A DNA stretch of 64,000 nt from Sulfitobacter sp. (GTDB taxonomy: Bacteria; Pseudomonadota; Alphaproteobacteria; Rhodobacterales; Rhodobacteraceae): NCBI GenBank assembly GCA_024636405.1, contig JAGXHC010000227.1, positions 1 through 64,000 on the forward strand, read 5' to 3'. A program made the position numbers and the translations under genes. Shown piece after piece: positions 56,020 to 64,000 of this stretch (its first letter is position 1; each line of letters starts with the position of its first letter). The notes beneath the pieces were generated by a model. The model was not told where the DNA came from and ran no database searches. It saw only the letters and a program-made list of their open reading frames with translations.

Positions 56020-56076
56020 TGCAAAATTGCATTTCGAAATTCGATTGACAAGACAGTTTCTGAACGCACCTATAGC
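56020..56076. promoter_or_regulatory. Divergent promoter with two palindromes
   Basis: TGCAAAATTGCA (56020-56031) and ATTTCGAAAT (56031-56040) are adjacent palindromes, followed by TTGACA (56045-56050) and TATAGC (56071-56076). The spacing of 20 is longer than optimal; ACCTAT at 56068-56073 gives 17. They lie between the acyl-CoA dehydrogenase operon and the reductase genes, where the IclR protein encoded at the operon's end could bind. Confidence 0.5.
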
Positions 56077-56105
56077 TTTGCAAATTCCAGAGGAGGAAAC
56101 ACCCG

Positions 56106-57104
56106 ATGAAAGCCATGCTAAGCACCGCCCCCGGAGGCCCTGAAACCCTCGAGCTGACAGAGTTGCCGACCCCCGAACCCAAGAAGGGCGAGGTGCGGAT
56201 TCGTGTACGTGCCGCTGGTCTGAATTTTCCTGATACGTTGATCATCAAGGACATGTACCAGATGAAGCCACCGCGCCCCTTTGCCCCCGGTGGCGAGGTT
56301 GCAGGCGAGGTCGACGCACTTGGCGAGGGTGTGAAAAACGTGGCCGTTGGCGACCGGGTTCTGGCGATGTCCGGCTTTGGCGGATTTGCGACGCATCTGT
56401 GCATTGATGCAGGACGGGTGATGAAAATCCCCGATTCGATGCCCTTTGACGAAGCGTCGTGTTTGGTGCTGACCTACGGCACATCGCACCACGCGCTGAA
56501 AAACCGCGCCGAAATCCAGCCCGGCGAATCGTTGCTGATCTTGGGTGCTGCGGGCGGTGTCGGGGCCGCGGCGATTGAGCTGGGCAAGGCGTCTGGCGCC
56601 AAGGTGATCGCCGCCGTGTCTTCCGAGGAAAAGGCGCAGTTCTGTCGTGACCTGGGTGCGGATGAAACGATTGTTTACAGCCGCGACATGGACGACCGCG
56701 ATACGCAAAAGGCGTTTTCAAGCGAGATCAAGAAGCTGTCGGGTGGCAATGGTGTGGACGTGGTCTATGACGCTGTGGGCGGTGCTTATGCTGAACCTGC
56801 GGTGCGTGCGCTGGCGTGGAAAGGCCGCTTTCTGGTGGTTGGCTTCCCCGCAGGCATCCCCAAGATCCCGCTGAACCTGACGCTGCTGAAAGGCTGCCAG
56901 ATCGTCGGTGTCTTCTGGGGCGCGCATACGGTGCAAGAACCCAAAATGCATGCCGAAAACATGGCCGATCTGTTCCGCATGTACGCCGACGGCCAAATCA
57001 AACCGCGTATCTCCGCCCGCTTCCCGCTCGAGAAAGCAGCCGATGCGCTGAAGCTTATGCAAGACCGCAAGGTTCAGGGCAAAGTCGTCCTCGACGTCGC
57101 GTGA
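56106..57104 (+). CDS. NADPH:quinone oxidoreductase-like MDR protein
   Basis: A 332-residue zinc-independent medium-chain reductase. GEVAGEVDALGEGVKNVAVGDRVLA, TYGTSHHALKNRAEIQPGES and LLILGAAGGVGAAAIELGKA (AAGGVG dinucleotide motif near 145-150) define the family. GGAGG lies just before the ATG. It could act as enoyl-CoA or quinone reductase in the pathway. Divergent from the acyl-CoA dehydrogenase operon; 18 bp from the next gene. Confidence 0.9.
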   Translation: MKAMLSTAPGGPETLELTELPTPEPKKGEVRIRVRAAGLNFPDTLIIKDMYQMKPPRPFAPGGEVAGEVDALGEGVKNVAVGDRVLAMSGFGGFATHLCIDAGRVMKIPDSMPFDEASCLVLTYGTSHHALKNRAEIQPGESLLILGAAGGVGAAAIELGKASGAKVIAAVSSEEKAQFCRDLGADETIVYSRDMDDRDTQKAFSSEIKKLSGGNGVDVVYDAVGGAYAEPAVRALAWKGRFLVVGFPAGIPKIPLNLTLLKGCQIVGVFWGAHTVQEPKMHAENMADLFRMYADGQIKPRISARFPLEKAADALKLMQDRKVQGKVVLDVA

Positions 57105-57122
57105 TCAGGTAAGGAGAGCAAA

Positions 57123-58127
57123 ATGGAAAACCGTCAAATCGTGATTGCAGAGCTGCCAAAGGATGCGCTGACGGCCGATCACTTCAAACAGACGACCACC
57201 CAGATGCCTGAACCCGAAGACGGTCAGGTTCTGCTGAAGATAATCCTGATGTCCATCGACGCGGCCAACCGGTCGTGGATGAAGGGGGCCACCTACCGCG
57301 CCGCCGTCAACGCGGGCGACGCCATGCCGACCTATGCAATTTGCGAGGTTATCCAAAGCAAATCAGACCGTCTGGCCGTTGGCGACATCGTCGCTGCAGA
57401 GGCAACGTGGTCTGATTACATCATTGCAGACGCACGGAAATGTCAAAAGCTGCCAAAGGTGCCTGAGCTGTCGAACCTGATGTCGGTCTACGGTATCGCG
57501 GGCAAAACGGCCTATCACGGGCTGATCTCTGTCGGGCAACCGATTGCAGGCGAAACCGTTCTGGTGTCGGCGGCGGCGGGATCGGTCGGCGGGTATGTCG
57601 GCCAGATTGCCAAGGCACTTGGCTGCCGCGTCGTGGGCATCGCGGGGGGCGCGGAAAAATGCAAATGGGTCAAGGACATGCTTGGCTTTGACGACTGCAT
57701 CGACTACCGCGCACCGGGCATGTCCAAGGCGCTGCGCGCGGCCTGCCCCGATGGCGTGGACGTCTATTTTGACAACGTGGGCGGCACGGTGCTTGAAACC
57801 GCACTGTTTGCGATGAACGAAAAGGGCCGCATCGTCTGCTGTGGCGCGATCAGTCAATATGACACCGAAACCGCAACGGGGCCGCGCAATCTGCCCGGTT
57901 TGATCGTGGTGAAACGCCTGCGGATGGAAGGCTTCATCGTCATGGACTGGGCGCATAACGACGCCAAGGCCCTACGGGCGCTTCAGACATGGGTCTCGGC
58001 TGGCCAGATCAAAGTCATCGAAGATATCGTCGAAGGGTTGGAGAAGGCGCCGCAAGCCCTGATCGGTCTGCTCGCTGGCGACAACAAGGGCAAGCGCATG
58101 GTGCGTGTTGCCGCAGATCCGGCATAG
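57123..58127 (+). CDS. NADP-dependent MDR oxidoreductase, prostaglandin-reductase/CurA-like
   Basis: A 334-residue medium-chain reductase of the leukotriene-B4-dehydrogenase type. VSAAAGSVGGYVGQIAKALG (about 140-160) binds NADP, FDDCIDYRAPG and GVDVYFDNVGGTVLETAL are typical. These enzymes reduce the carbon-carbon double bond of enones or enoyl intermediates. It is preceded by AAGGAG and followed after 9 bp by the MaoC gene. Confidence 0.9.
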   Translation: MENRQIVIAELPKDALTADHFKQTTTQMPEPEDGQVLLKIILMSIDAANRSWMKGATYRAAVNAGDAMPTYAICEVIQSKSDRLAVGDIVAAEATWSDYIIADARKCQKLPKVPELSNLMSVYGIAGKTAYHGLISVGQPIAGETVLVSAAAGSVGGYVGQIAKALGCRVVGIAGGAEKCKWVKDMLGFDDCIDYRAPGMSKALRAACPDGVDVYFDNVGGTVLETALFAMNEKGRIVCCGAISQYDTETATGPRNLPGLIVVKRLRMEGFIVMDWAHNDAKALRALQTWVSAGQIKVIEDIVEGLEKAPQALIGLLAGDNKGKRMVRVAADPA

Positions 58128-58136
58128 GAAGCCTTT

Positions 58137-58607
58137 ATGTCAGCACTCAAAGACGCCGTTGCGCATAGTGAAACACTGATCGGCACAGAAGTTGGCGTGT
58201 CGAATTGGATCACGGTTGATCAGGAGATGATCGACCAATTCGCCAAGACCACCCATGATCTGCAATGGATCCACATCGACCCCGAACGCGCGGCCAGGGA
58301 AACACCCTTTGGCGGGACCATCGCACACGGGTTCCTGACGCTGTCGCTTGCCAGCCGCTTTGCCTATGATTGCTTTAACATGATGCCGGGTCAGGTGATG
58401 GGCATCAACTATGGCATGAACAAGCTGCGGTTTCTGAAACCCGTTGTCGCCGGATCACGTCTGCGCGGGCGGTTCACGCTGCAAAAAGTCACGGCACGCG
58501 ATGCAACCAATATGCTGCGTGAAAACCTTTTGACGATCGAGATCGAGGGCGAAGAGACCCCTGCCCTGATCGCAGAATGGCTGGGGCTTGCTGTCTTTAA
58601 AGACTGA
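58137..58607 (+). CDS. MaoC-family (R)-enoyl-CoA hydratase
   Basis: A 156-residue hotdog-fold hydratase. The active-site stretch DLQWIHIDPERAARETPFGG and IAHGFLTLSLASRF contain the conserved Asp/His-type hydratase motif (about 40-65). It hydrates an enoyl-CoA to the (R)-3-hydroxyacyl-CoA and complements the crotonase-type hydratase in the other operon. A strong terminator follows. Confidence 0.9.
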   Translation: MSALKDAVAHSETLIGTEVGVSNWITVDQEMIDQFAKTTHDLQWIHIDPERAARETPFGGTIAHGFLTLSLASRFAYDCFNMMPGQVMGINYGMNKLRFLKPVVAGSRLRGRFTLQKVTARDATNMLRENLLTIEIEGEETPALIAEWLGLAVFKD

Positions 58608-58626
58608 AGCACCTTGCCCGACGCGC

Positions 58627-58654
58627 AAAGGCCGCCCCGAAACGGGCGGCCTTT
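58627..58654. terminator. Bidirectional terminator between maoC and MFS genes
   Basis: AAAGGCCGCCC (58627-58637) and GGGCGGCCTTT (58644-58654) are perfectly complementary around a 6-nt loop, with T/A tracts on both sides. It separates convergent genes. Confidence 0.92.
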
Positions 58655-58671
58655 TGCATGTTTGACCCAAC

Positions 58672-59940
58672 CTATTTATCCGGGGCAGTCAGGGGCGCGG
58701 GGTTGGTCGCCAGCGGGCCGGCGTGCCCTCCAAGCTTGGCAGGCAAGGGCACCGCGATTGCAGGCCCAAGCTTGCGGTAGATGATAAATGAAACGCAGGC
58801 CGTTGCCCCCATGATGGGGATTAAAACAGCCATCGCCACGACGGCATTGCCCATCAAGGCACCAATCGTTCCCATCAGCAGACCCGAACCCATCTGGATA
58901 AAGCCCATCAATGATGCCGCCGCTCCTGCCGCTTTGCCAAACGGGGCAAGCGCGGCCGTCGACATGGCGGGCATCACGAAGGCAATCCCGAAAGAATACG
59001 TCGCAACGGGGATCATCACCTGCAAAAAGCTGGGGGGCCAGATCAGCAAGGTCATGGTCCCGATGCTGCCGCAAGCGATGAAGACAAGGCCAGGGCCCAC
59101 CAGACGATCCGCGCCAAACTTGCCCATCAGACCGCGACACAGCAGCGAGGCCAGAAAAAAGCTGCCCGACTGCGCCAGCATCGACACCCCGAATTGCGCC
59201 GAGCTGAGGCCCACATCGTTCATCAAAATAAACGGCAAAAACGTGGCCTGCGCATAAAGCGCACCCAAGGCGCCCCCGATCACCAGCGACGCGGACATGA
59301 AACGCTTGTGCATCAAAAGCATCCCGTAGGTGCGCCCCAGGGCTGAAAGGTTCAGCCGTGATCTGTCCGCGACCACCGTTTCTTTCATCGCGAAAATTGT
59401 GACGGCGATGATGATAAACCCAAGCACGGCCATAAGGATGAAAAGCGACCTCCAGCCAAACAAGGGCAGCATCAGCCCTCCGATGGTCGGTGCAAGCGCT
59501 GGCCCCAATGCAAGGATGATGCCGATCAGGTTCATGATCCGCGAAGACCGGTCGTCCGTGAACAGGTCACGCACCAGCGCCCGCGAGATGGCAATGCCCG
59601 CCGACGCCCCGACGCCTTGGAAAAATCGCGCCACGATCAGCACTTCGACGGAAGGCGCCAGCACGGCAACAAGGCTGGCCGCACAGTAAAGACCCATAAA
59701 GATGATGGTAATCGGGCGCCGACCCAAAGCGTCTGAAAGCGGGCCTGCGATCAGCTGCGCGCAGGCAAACCCGCCAAAGTACAGGGTCAAGGTCAGCTTG
59801 ATTACAGCTTCGGTAGACTCAAAGGCGCGCACCAATTCGGTCATCGCCGGCGTAAACAGCGCCATTGAAACAGGCCCGATGGCCACCAGCATGGCCCCGA
59901 TGATGCTGACCCTGCGTTCGCTCATCAAGGGAACGCTCAT
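58672..59940 (-). CDS. MFS multidrug transporter of the Bcr/CflA type
   Basis: A 422-residue transporter with about twelve hydrophobic helices. The loop motif GPLSDALGRRPITIIFMGLY (about 58-77) and FFQGVGASAGIAISRALVRD (motif C region) are typical of Bcr/CflA drug exporters. The ATG at 59940 begins MSVPLMSERR and overlaps the stop of the MarR gene by 4 bp; an earlier ATG would run into the regulator. The pairing suggests MarR-controlled export of a toxic compound. Confidence 0.9.
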   Translation of the reverse strand: MSVPLMSERRVSIIGAMLVAIGPVSMALFTPAMTELVRAFESTEAVIKLTLTLYFGGFACAQLIAGPLSDALGRRPITIIFMGLYCAASLVAVLAPSVEVLIVARFFQGVGASAGIAISRALVRDLFTDDRSSRIMNLIGIILALGPALAPTIGGLMLPLFGWRSLFILMAVLGFIIIAVTIFAMKETVVADRSRLNLSALGRTYGMLLMHKRFMSASLVIGGALGALYAQATFLPFILMNDVGLSSAQFGVSMLAQSGSFFLASLLCRGLMGKFGADRLVGPGLVFIACGSIGTMTLLIWPPSFLQVMIPVATYSFGIAFVMPAMSTAALAPFGKAAGAAASLMGFIQMGSGLLMGTIGALMGNAVVAMAVLIPIMGATACVSFIIYRKLGPAIAVPLPAKLGGHAGPLATNPAPLTAPDK

Positions 59941-60410
59941 ACTGCATCTTCTGCTTTGGCAGAGCCAGAGTTTTGCCCTGTTATATTGGCGCGGAGCTGG
60001 TGTGCCGTCGCAAGGAAAGTTGCCCAGTCGTCGGGGCACAGTCCATGCGAGATTTCTTCCTCCGCGCGTGCCCCGGCCTGTGCGATCTGCGACAGCGTTT
60101 CAGACGCCCGCGGCGTCAGTGTCACAATCTTGGCGCGGCGGTCCTTGGGGTCTGCCTCGCGCGCAACCAACCCTTCGGCCTCAAGCCTGTCCAAAAACCC
60201 GGTCAAGCTCATTGGGGTCATGCCAAGACGATCGGCCAGCAGGTGTTGCCGTGTGGGGCCGCCGCGCGCCATATGTGCAAGCACCCGCGCCTCTGCGGCC
60301 GTGACTGTCAGCTTGGCCACTTCAATCTCGCGCTCGAACACGCTTCTGGTCATCCGGGCAATATCGTTGATCAAAAAGCCAAAGCTGTCCGGATCGATCT
60401 TCGTACGCAT
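59937..60410 (-). CDS. MarR-family regulator of the adjacent MFS transporter
   Basis: A 157-residue winged-helix protein. The recognition helix lies in THQHL-like QHLLADRLGMTPMSLTGFLD and the wing in READPKDRRAKIVTLTPRAS. The ATG at 60410 has AGGTGG eight bases upstream; a GTG at 60422 would add four residues. The operon order is marR then MFS with overlapping ends, and an inverted repeat lies just upstream. Confidence 0.92.
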   Translation of the reverse strand: MRTKIDPDSFGFLINDIARMTRSVFEREIEVAKLTVTAAEARVLAHMARGGPTRQHLLADRLGMTPMSLTGFLDRLEAEGLVAREADPKDRRAKIVTLTPRASETLSQIAQAGARAEEEISHGLCPDDWATFLATAHQLRANITGQNSGSAKAEDAV

Positions 60411-60430
60411 CCTGCGGTCCACCTGATATT

Positions 60431-60451
60431 ATTGTAAGCCAACCTTACTAT
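60431..60451. promoter_or_regulatory. Candidate MarR operator
   Basis: ATTGTAAG (60431-60438) and CTTACTAT (60444-60451) form an inverted repeat with one mismatch and a 5-bp centre, 20-40 bp upstream of the marR start. MarR dimers usually bind such 16-20-bp repeats over their own promoter. Confidence 0.6.
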
Positions 60452-60545
60452 CAGTGAGATTTAGCGCCTCCCCGCCAACTGTCAATTTCAATCGTTGTAA
60501 AACTGCTGCAAAGCATTCACATGCGCGCGGCAGCGTGCAAACGTG

Positions 60546-61532
60546 TCAAATCGCTTTGGTAACCTGAAAACGCATGCGGTGCCGGGAGGTCTGCCCTGCC
60601 CGCAACAGACTGGACGGGTAGCCCCTTTGGTTCGGTGTATCGGGCCAGAACTGTGGCTCGATGGCAAGTCCGGCATAGCGGCCATACGGCTTGCTGCCGT
60701 GGCCCATCATCTGGCCGGTATCAATGTCGGCACCGTTATAGATCTGAACGCCGGGTTGGTCCGCCTGCACCTCAAGAACAAGGCCAGAGGCCGAAAGCCA
60801 ACAGACCGGACGCATCACATTGTGCGGCGGGCTGATGCAAAAATTGTGATCCAGCACGGCCCCGATGCTGCGCGGCTTTCGATAGTCAAAGCCCGTGCCG
60901 GAAACGGATGCCGCATCCCCCAAGGGAATTTGGTCTTGGTCCACAGGCAGATAGCTCTCTGCCGGAACCGTCAGCAGATGGTCAGATAAATCCGCCTGCT
61001 CAGACAGGTTCCAATAGCCATGAAACGCAGGGCTGAAATAGGTGTCGGCATCAGACTGGCCGGTAATCTCGATCTCAAGCGCGCCTGATGCGTCCAGCCG
61101 GTATGTTGTCGTGGCCACAATCGGCCCCGGAAATCCACCAAGCCCGTTGGGGTGTTGCAGCACAAGCTGGCACGCCGCATCCGACACGCTTCGAAACGTC
61201 CAGTTGCGGCCGCTATACCCTGCGCACCCACCGTGCAAAGTCGTGCGCCCCGCTTCGTTCTTGTCCAGATCAAAGGTCTGCCCGCCAATCTGCATCTGAC
61301 CGCCCGCGATCCGGTTTGCCACAGGTCCAACGATTGCGCCGAAATACAGCATCGGGCCCAGATAGGCATCAACGCTGTCCCCCCCCAGCACCAATCCATG
61401 ATCGACATCCGCGATGCGATAATCTTGCAATGTGGCACCCCATGACAGGATGCGCGCCCGCGCCCCTCCGGCGTGCAAATCGCAAAAGGTAACCGTTTGC
61501 CCGTCACGGCCCGTGCCAAATATATCGGTCAT
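60546..61532 (-). CDS. Aldose 1-epimerase
   Basis: A 328-residue GalM-family mutarotase. RIAGGQMQIGGQTFDLDKNE and GRTTLHGGCAGYSGRNW (with the first catalytic His), SPAFHGYWNL (second His) and a C-terminal AIEPQFWPDTPNQRG with the catalytic Glu are visible. It interconverts alpha and beta sugar anomers. The ATG at 61532 starts MTDIFGTGRDG; an ATG at 61613 is upstream of the likely promoter. It stands alone, flanked by a MarR unit and the HPt-like genes. Confidence 0.92.
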   Translation of the reverse strand: MTDIFGTGRDGQTVTFCDLHAGGARARILSWGATLQDYRIADVDHGLVLGGDSVDAYLGPMLYFGAIVGPVANRIAGGQMQIGGQTFDLDKNEAGRTTLHGGCAGYSGRNWTFRSVSDAACQLVLQHPNGLGGFPGPIVATTTYRLDASGALEIEITGQSDADTYFSPAFHGYWNLSEQADLSDHLLTVPAESYLPVDQDQIPLGDAASVSGTGFDYRKPRSIGAVLDHNFCISPPHNVMRPVCWLSASGLVLEVQADQPGVQIYNGADIDTGQMMGHGSKPYGRYAGLAIEPQFWPDTPNQRGYPSSLLRAGQTSRHRMRFQVTKAI

Positions 61533-61668
61533 TGCCGTCCCCCCAGTGAACGATTTTTTCCCTTTTCTTGCAGGAATTCCGCCCAATTTCTGCCTGCATT
61601 CGCCGTTAACCATTTCTTATCCAATAGCGGACTATTGGCCTTTGTTTCGTATTTAGTGGGGTAACTGA

Positions 61669-61836
61669 ATGAGACTTCTTGCAACAGACGGTACGATGAT
61701 CAGCTTTGATCAGCTTGCGTATTTGATCCTTAAAACGACAGACCACAAGCCACTATCCTCATTCATTCTTCGGACAGCTTCCGGGGTGTGTCAACGCAGG
61801 CAAGACACCGGTTCACAGCTTGGAGGGCCGGCATGA
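61669..61836 (+). CDS. Small ORF of 55 codons overlapping the HPt-like gene
   Basis: A short frame MRLLATDGTMISFDQLAYLI and onward to TGSQLGGPA, with GGGG about 8 nt before the ATG. Its TGA overlaps the ATG of the next gene (ATGA at 61833-61836). The overlap suggests translational coupling, but the codons have no recognised family and chance is possible. Confidence 0.4.
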   Translation: MRLLATDGTMISFDQLAYLILKTTDHKPLSSFILRTASGVCQRRQDTGSQLGGPA

Positions 61837-62213
61837 TACATCAGAAACTCGAACTTCCCGGTCTTGACCGCACCCGCACCCGTTTTCTTGGCATGCTCGA
61901 CAACTCAGTGGCTGCCATCGCAGGCCATGCGGTTGGCGCGTGGGAAAGCAATGCGCTGGATGACATTAACGGCAATCTTGGCAGTGCGCGCGGGATGCTG
62001 GGCCAGATTGCCGGGTCTGCCGGATCGCTGGGCTTTGACGATCTGTGCGCACATGCGCGGACTGTCGAAAAAGCGATAGCCGACCATCTCGGTGGCACCG
62101 ACGCCGATCTTGCGATCTGCCCCGGCGGACTGATCTTTCACCTGGATCACTTTGTGCAAGACTGTCAGGCTTTGATTTCCACGAATGTTCAATCGGTCGA
62201 TCCTGCACCCTGA
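61833..62213 (+). CDS. HPt-like four-helix protein lacking the phospho-accepting histidine
   Basis: A 126-residue helical protein. The segment LGQIAGSAGSLGFDDLCAHA (56-75) matches the HPt consensus H-x-L-K-G-S-A-G-x-L-G, but Gly57 stands where the phosphorylated His should be. The start at 61833 is preceded by GGAGG. Degenerate HPt domains can act as dimerisation or anti-phosphotransfer modules. No kinase or receiver gene is in the window. Confidence 0.65.
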   Translation: MIHQKLELPGLDRTRTRFLGMLDNSVAAIAGHAVGAWESNALDDINGNLGSARGMLGQIAGSAGSLGFDDLCAHARTVEKAIADHLGGTDADLAICPGGLIFHLDHFVQDCQALISTNVQSVDPAP

Positions 62214-62245
62214 GGCGCGTCCGAAACACCTGTTTCACGTGTTGG

Positions 62246-63514
62246 TTATAACGGCGGATAGATCAGCATCGCGCGAAAATCATTGACGTTGGTCAGTGTC
62301 GGGCCGGTGACGACCTGCCCCCCGACGGCCTTGAAAAACCGATGGGCATCATTGCTGTTCAAGCTGGTCAAAGGATCAACGCTAGCAGACGTGGCGCGCC
62401 CCAAGGTATCGGGATGCACAATCGCACCCGCAACCTCGTCCGCGCCGTCCACCCCGTCGGTATCACAGGCCAAGGCCCAGATATTGGCAGCACCGTCCAG
62501 CGCCAAAGCCAGTGCCAGACAATATTCCGCGTTCGGCCCGCCTATGCCGTTTCCGCGCCGTGTAACCGTTAGCTCGCCCCCCGACAGCATCACAAGCGGT
62601 GGATCACCGGCACGCATCTTCGCCTGTTGAGACAGGGCCAGTGCCGCATGGGCATCCGCGACGGTCCGCGCCTCCCCCTCCAGATCATTGCCCAAACGGG
62701 TGACCCGCACGCCCTCCGCCTGCGCAAGTGCTTCTGCCGCGTCCAACGATTGCCTGGGGGCCGCATAAATCTGGTTGCCCACCCGCGACAACTGCGGATC
62801 GCCCGGCGCGATAACCTGTGATCCTGCCGACAGCGCGGCGTTGACGGAGGCGGGCACGGGTATCAACCAACGCTAAAGGATGGCGCGCGCGTCCGCAACA
62901 GTGCTGGCATCCCCCACCGTCGGGCCGGAGCCGATCATCGCCATGTCATCACCCGGCACGTCCGAGATCATCAGCGCCAGCATCTGCGACGGATAGGCAG
63001 CGGCCGCCAGTTGCCCGCCTTTGACACAAGACAGATGTTTGCGCACCACATTCATCTGCTGGATCGGCGCACCCGACGCCAGAAGCGCCGCGTTGACCGC
63101 CTGCTTTTCCGCCAGCGTGATATCATTTGACGGCGCAACCAGCAGCGCCGACGCACCGCCCGAAATCAACGCCAGCACAAAATCATCCTCGCCAAGCCCG
63201 TCAAGCAATCCAAGCATACGCTGGGTCGCCATCACCCCGGCCTGATCCGGAACGGGATGTGCGGCCTCGACAATTTCGATTCCCCGACAGGGTCGCGCAT
63301 ATCCGTAGCGGGTGATCACCAGCCCCTCGCAAGGACCCCATTCAGCCTCGACCGCCTCGGCCATGCGCGCACTGGCTTTGCCCGCGCCGACGACAACAAC
63401 ACGGCCTGCCGGTTTAGGCGGCAAAAACCGCGCAAGGCTTTGCATCGGATCGGCAACTTCAACGGCACGGTCGAAAAGCTGACGCAGCAGGGTTTCAGGG
63501 ACAATGGATATCAT
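62246..63514 (-). pseudogene. Glycerate 2-kinase (MOFRL/GckA family) interrupted by an in-frame amber codon
   Basis: The frame from 63514 reads a type-II glycerate kinase: VVVVGAGKASARMAEAVEAE, ISGGASALLVAPSNDITLAE and DVPGDDMAMIGSGPTVGD, to residue 213 (ADARAIL). A TAG at 62873-62875 follows. The same frame then continues with RWLIPVPASVNAALSAG, the expected next helix, and the MOFRL domain (MLSGGELTVTRRGNGIGGPN) to 62246. The complete product would be about 422 residues, normal for the family. CAG to TAG is a likely single change. It is a broken gene unless an amber suppressor reads it. Confidence 0.85.
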
Positions 63515-63532
63515 AAATCGTCTCTAACCCGC

Positions 63533-64000
63533 CTAAAACCCGACAGCACAGCCATCTTTGCGATGATCCGATCCGGCCACATAGCCATCGCCGTGGCGCG
63601 CAATCAGCTGCGCCCCGCCAAAGCCAAAGGCATTATCCGGCGCTTCGCGGGTGATGACGTGGCCCATGCTCTGCAATGCTTTGACTGTCTGGTCGGGCAT
63701 CGTGCTTTCAACGGCAACCTCGCGCCCCGCCACGAAACGCCAGCGCGGCGCATCACTGGCCGCTTGCGGTGATTGCCCGTGCACCATCATCCGCGTGACC
63801 ATTTGCACATGGCCCTGCGCCTGCATCGGCCCGCCCATAACGCCAAAGCTCATGAGCGGGGCACCGTCCTGCATAACAAACCCCGGAATGATGGTATGGA
63901 AAGGCCGTTTGGCAGGCCCGATCTGGTTGGCGTGCCCCGGCGTGTCAACAAATCCGGCACCCCGGTTTTGCAGGCTGATCCCGGTGTTGGGCACCACAAC
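63533..64000 (-). CDS. Gamma-glutamyltransferase, C-terminal part (cut by window edge)
   Basis: At least 154 residues of a GGT-family small subunit; the gene continues beyond base 64000. PFHTIIPGFVMQDGAPLMSF, FGVMGGPMQAQGHVQMV and ESTMPDQTVKALQSMGH are characteristic of the C-terminal small subunit, which carries the GG pair of the oxyanion region. The autocatalytic Thr and the large subunit lie outside the window. It stands 18 bp from the glycerate kinase start on the same strand. Confidence 0.88.
   Translation of the reverse strand, partial: VVVPNTGISLQNRGAGFVDTPGHANQIGPAKRPFHTIIPGFVMQDGAPLMSFGVMGGPMQAQGHVQMVTRMMVHGQSPQAASDAPRWRFVAGREVAVESTMPDQTVKALQSMGHVITREAPDNAFGFGGAQLIARHGDGYVAGSDHRKDGCAVGF

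Overview
The window looks like the first 64 kb of a repABC plasmid or chromid from a marine alphaproteobacterium, most probably a Rhodobacteraceae member of the Roseobacter group. Evidence for this is the complete repA-repB-repC module at the left edge, with its antisense-RNA locus between repB and repC and a perfect 20-bp palindrome inside the end of repC. The moderately GC-rich coding style and the density of acyl-CoA metabolism genes and Liv-type importers fit the same group. No conjugation, phage, CRISPR, rRNA or tRNA locus was seen. The right edge cuts a gamma-glutamyltransferase gene.

Layout. 0-3.5 kb: repABC. 3.5-9.5 kb (minus strand): a PhzS-like flavin monooxygenase, a frameshifted pyridoxamine-phosphate-oxidase-like gene, and an ABC transporter set (ATPase, FtsX-type permease, AttH lipocalin-like secreted protein). 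9.7-12.4 kb: a GMC oxidoreductase, a VOC protein and a 30S ribosomal protein S21 gene, unusual on a repABC replicon. 12.8-16.9 kb: a glycan-modification cassette (FkbM methyltransferase fused to a GT61 glycosyltransferase, a sialate-esterase-like hydrolase, a second FkbM methyltransferase). 17.3-26.1 kb: a divergent GntR-controlled uptake and catabolism locus with a Liv-type ABC importer, two related aldo/keto reductases (one fused to a RidA-like domain), a SnoaL-like protein and a TIGR04076-like protein. 26.1-29.5 kb: an MFS exporter, an IS30/tenA fusion scar, and a MarR/DUF3237 divergon.

29.8-37.5 kb (plus strand): a tightly packed beta-oxidation operon (acyl-CoA synthetase, hydroxyacyl-CoA dehydrogenase, enoyl-CoA hydratase, ACAD10/11-type acyl-CoA dehydrogenase, two SDRs, VOC). 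37.5-47.7 kb (minus): amidohydrolase, TesB thioesterase, acetoacetyl-CoA synthetase, class-C-beta-lactamase-like hydrolase and a second Liv-type importer with its binding protein. 48.2-56.0 kb (minus): an eight-gene operon (two acyl-CoA dehydrogenases, two SDRs, thiolase, histidine phosphatase, ACAD10/11-type kinase, IclR regulator), divergent from two MDR-type reductases and a MaoC hydratase (56.1-58.6 kb). 58.7-64 kb: MFS/MarR, aldose epimerase, a degenerate HPt-like protein, a glycerate kinase broken by an in-frame amber codon, and the partial gamma-glutamyltransferase.

The most coherent functional idea is that 29.8-58.6 kb encodes import and beta-oxidation of a gamma-hydroxy acid or lactone. 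The kinase and the acyl-CoA dehydrogenase that are joined in one polypeptide in human ACAD10/ACAD11 occur here as separate genes. In the analogous Pseudomonas levulinate pathway (LvaA, LvaC) 4-hydroxyacyl-CoA is phosphorylated and then dephosphorylated to an enoyl-CoA. Two lactonase/esterase-like hydrolases, two acyl-CoA ligases, thiolase and hydratases supply the remaining steps. This assignment is inference from sequence resemblance recalled from memory, not from a database search.
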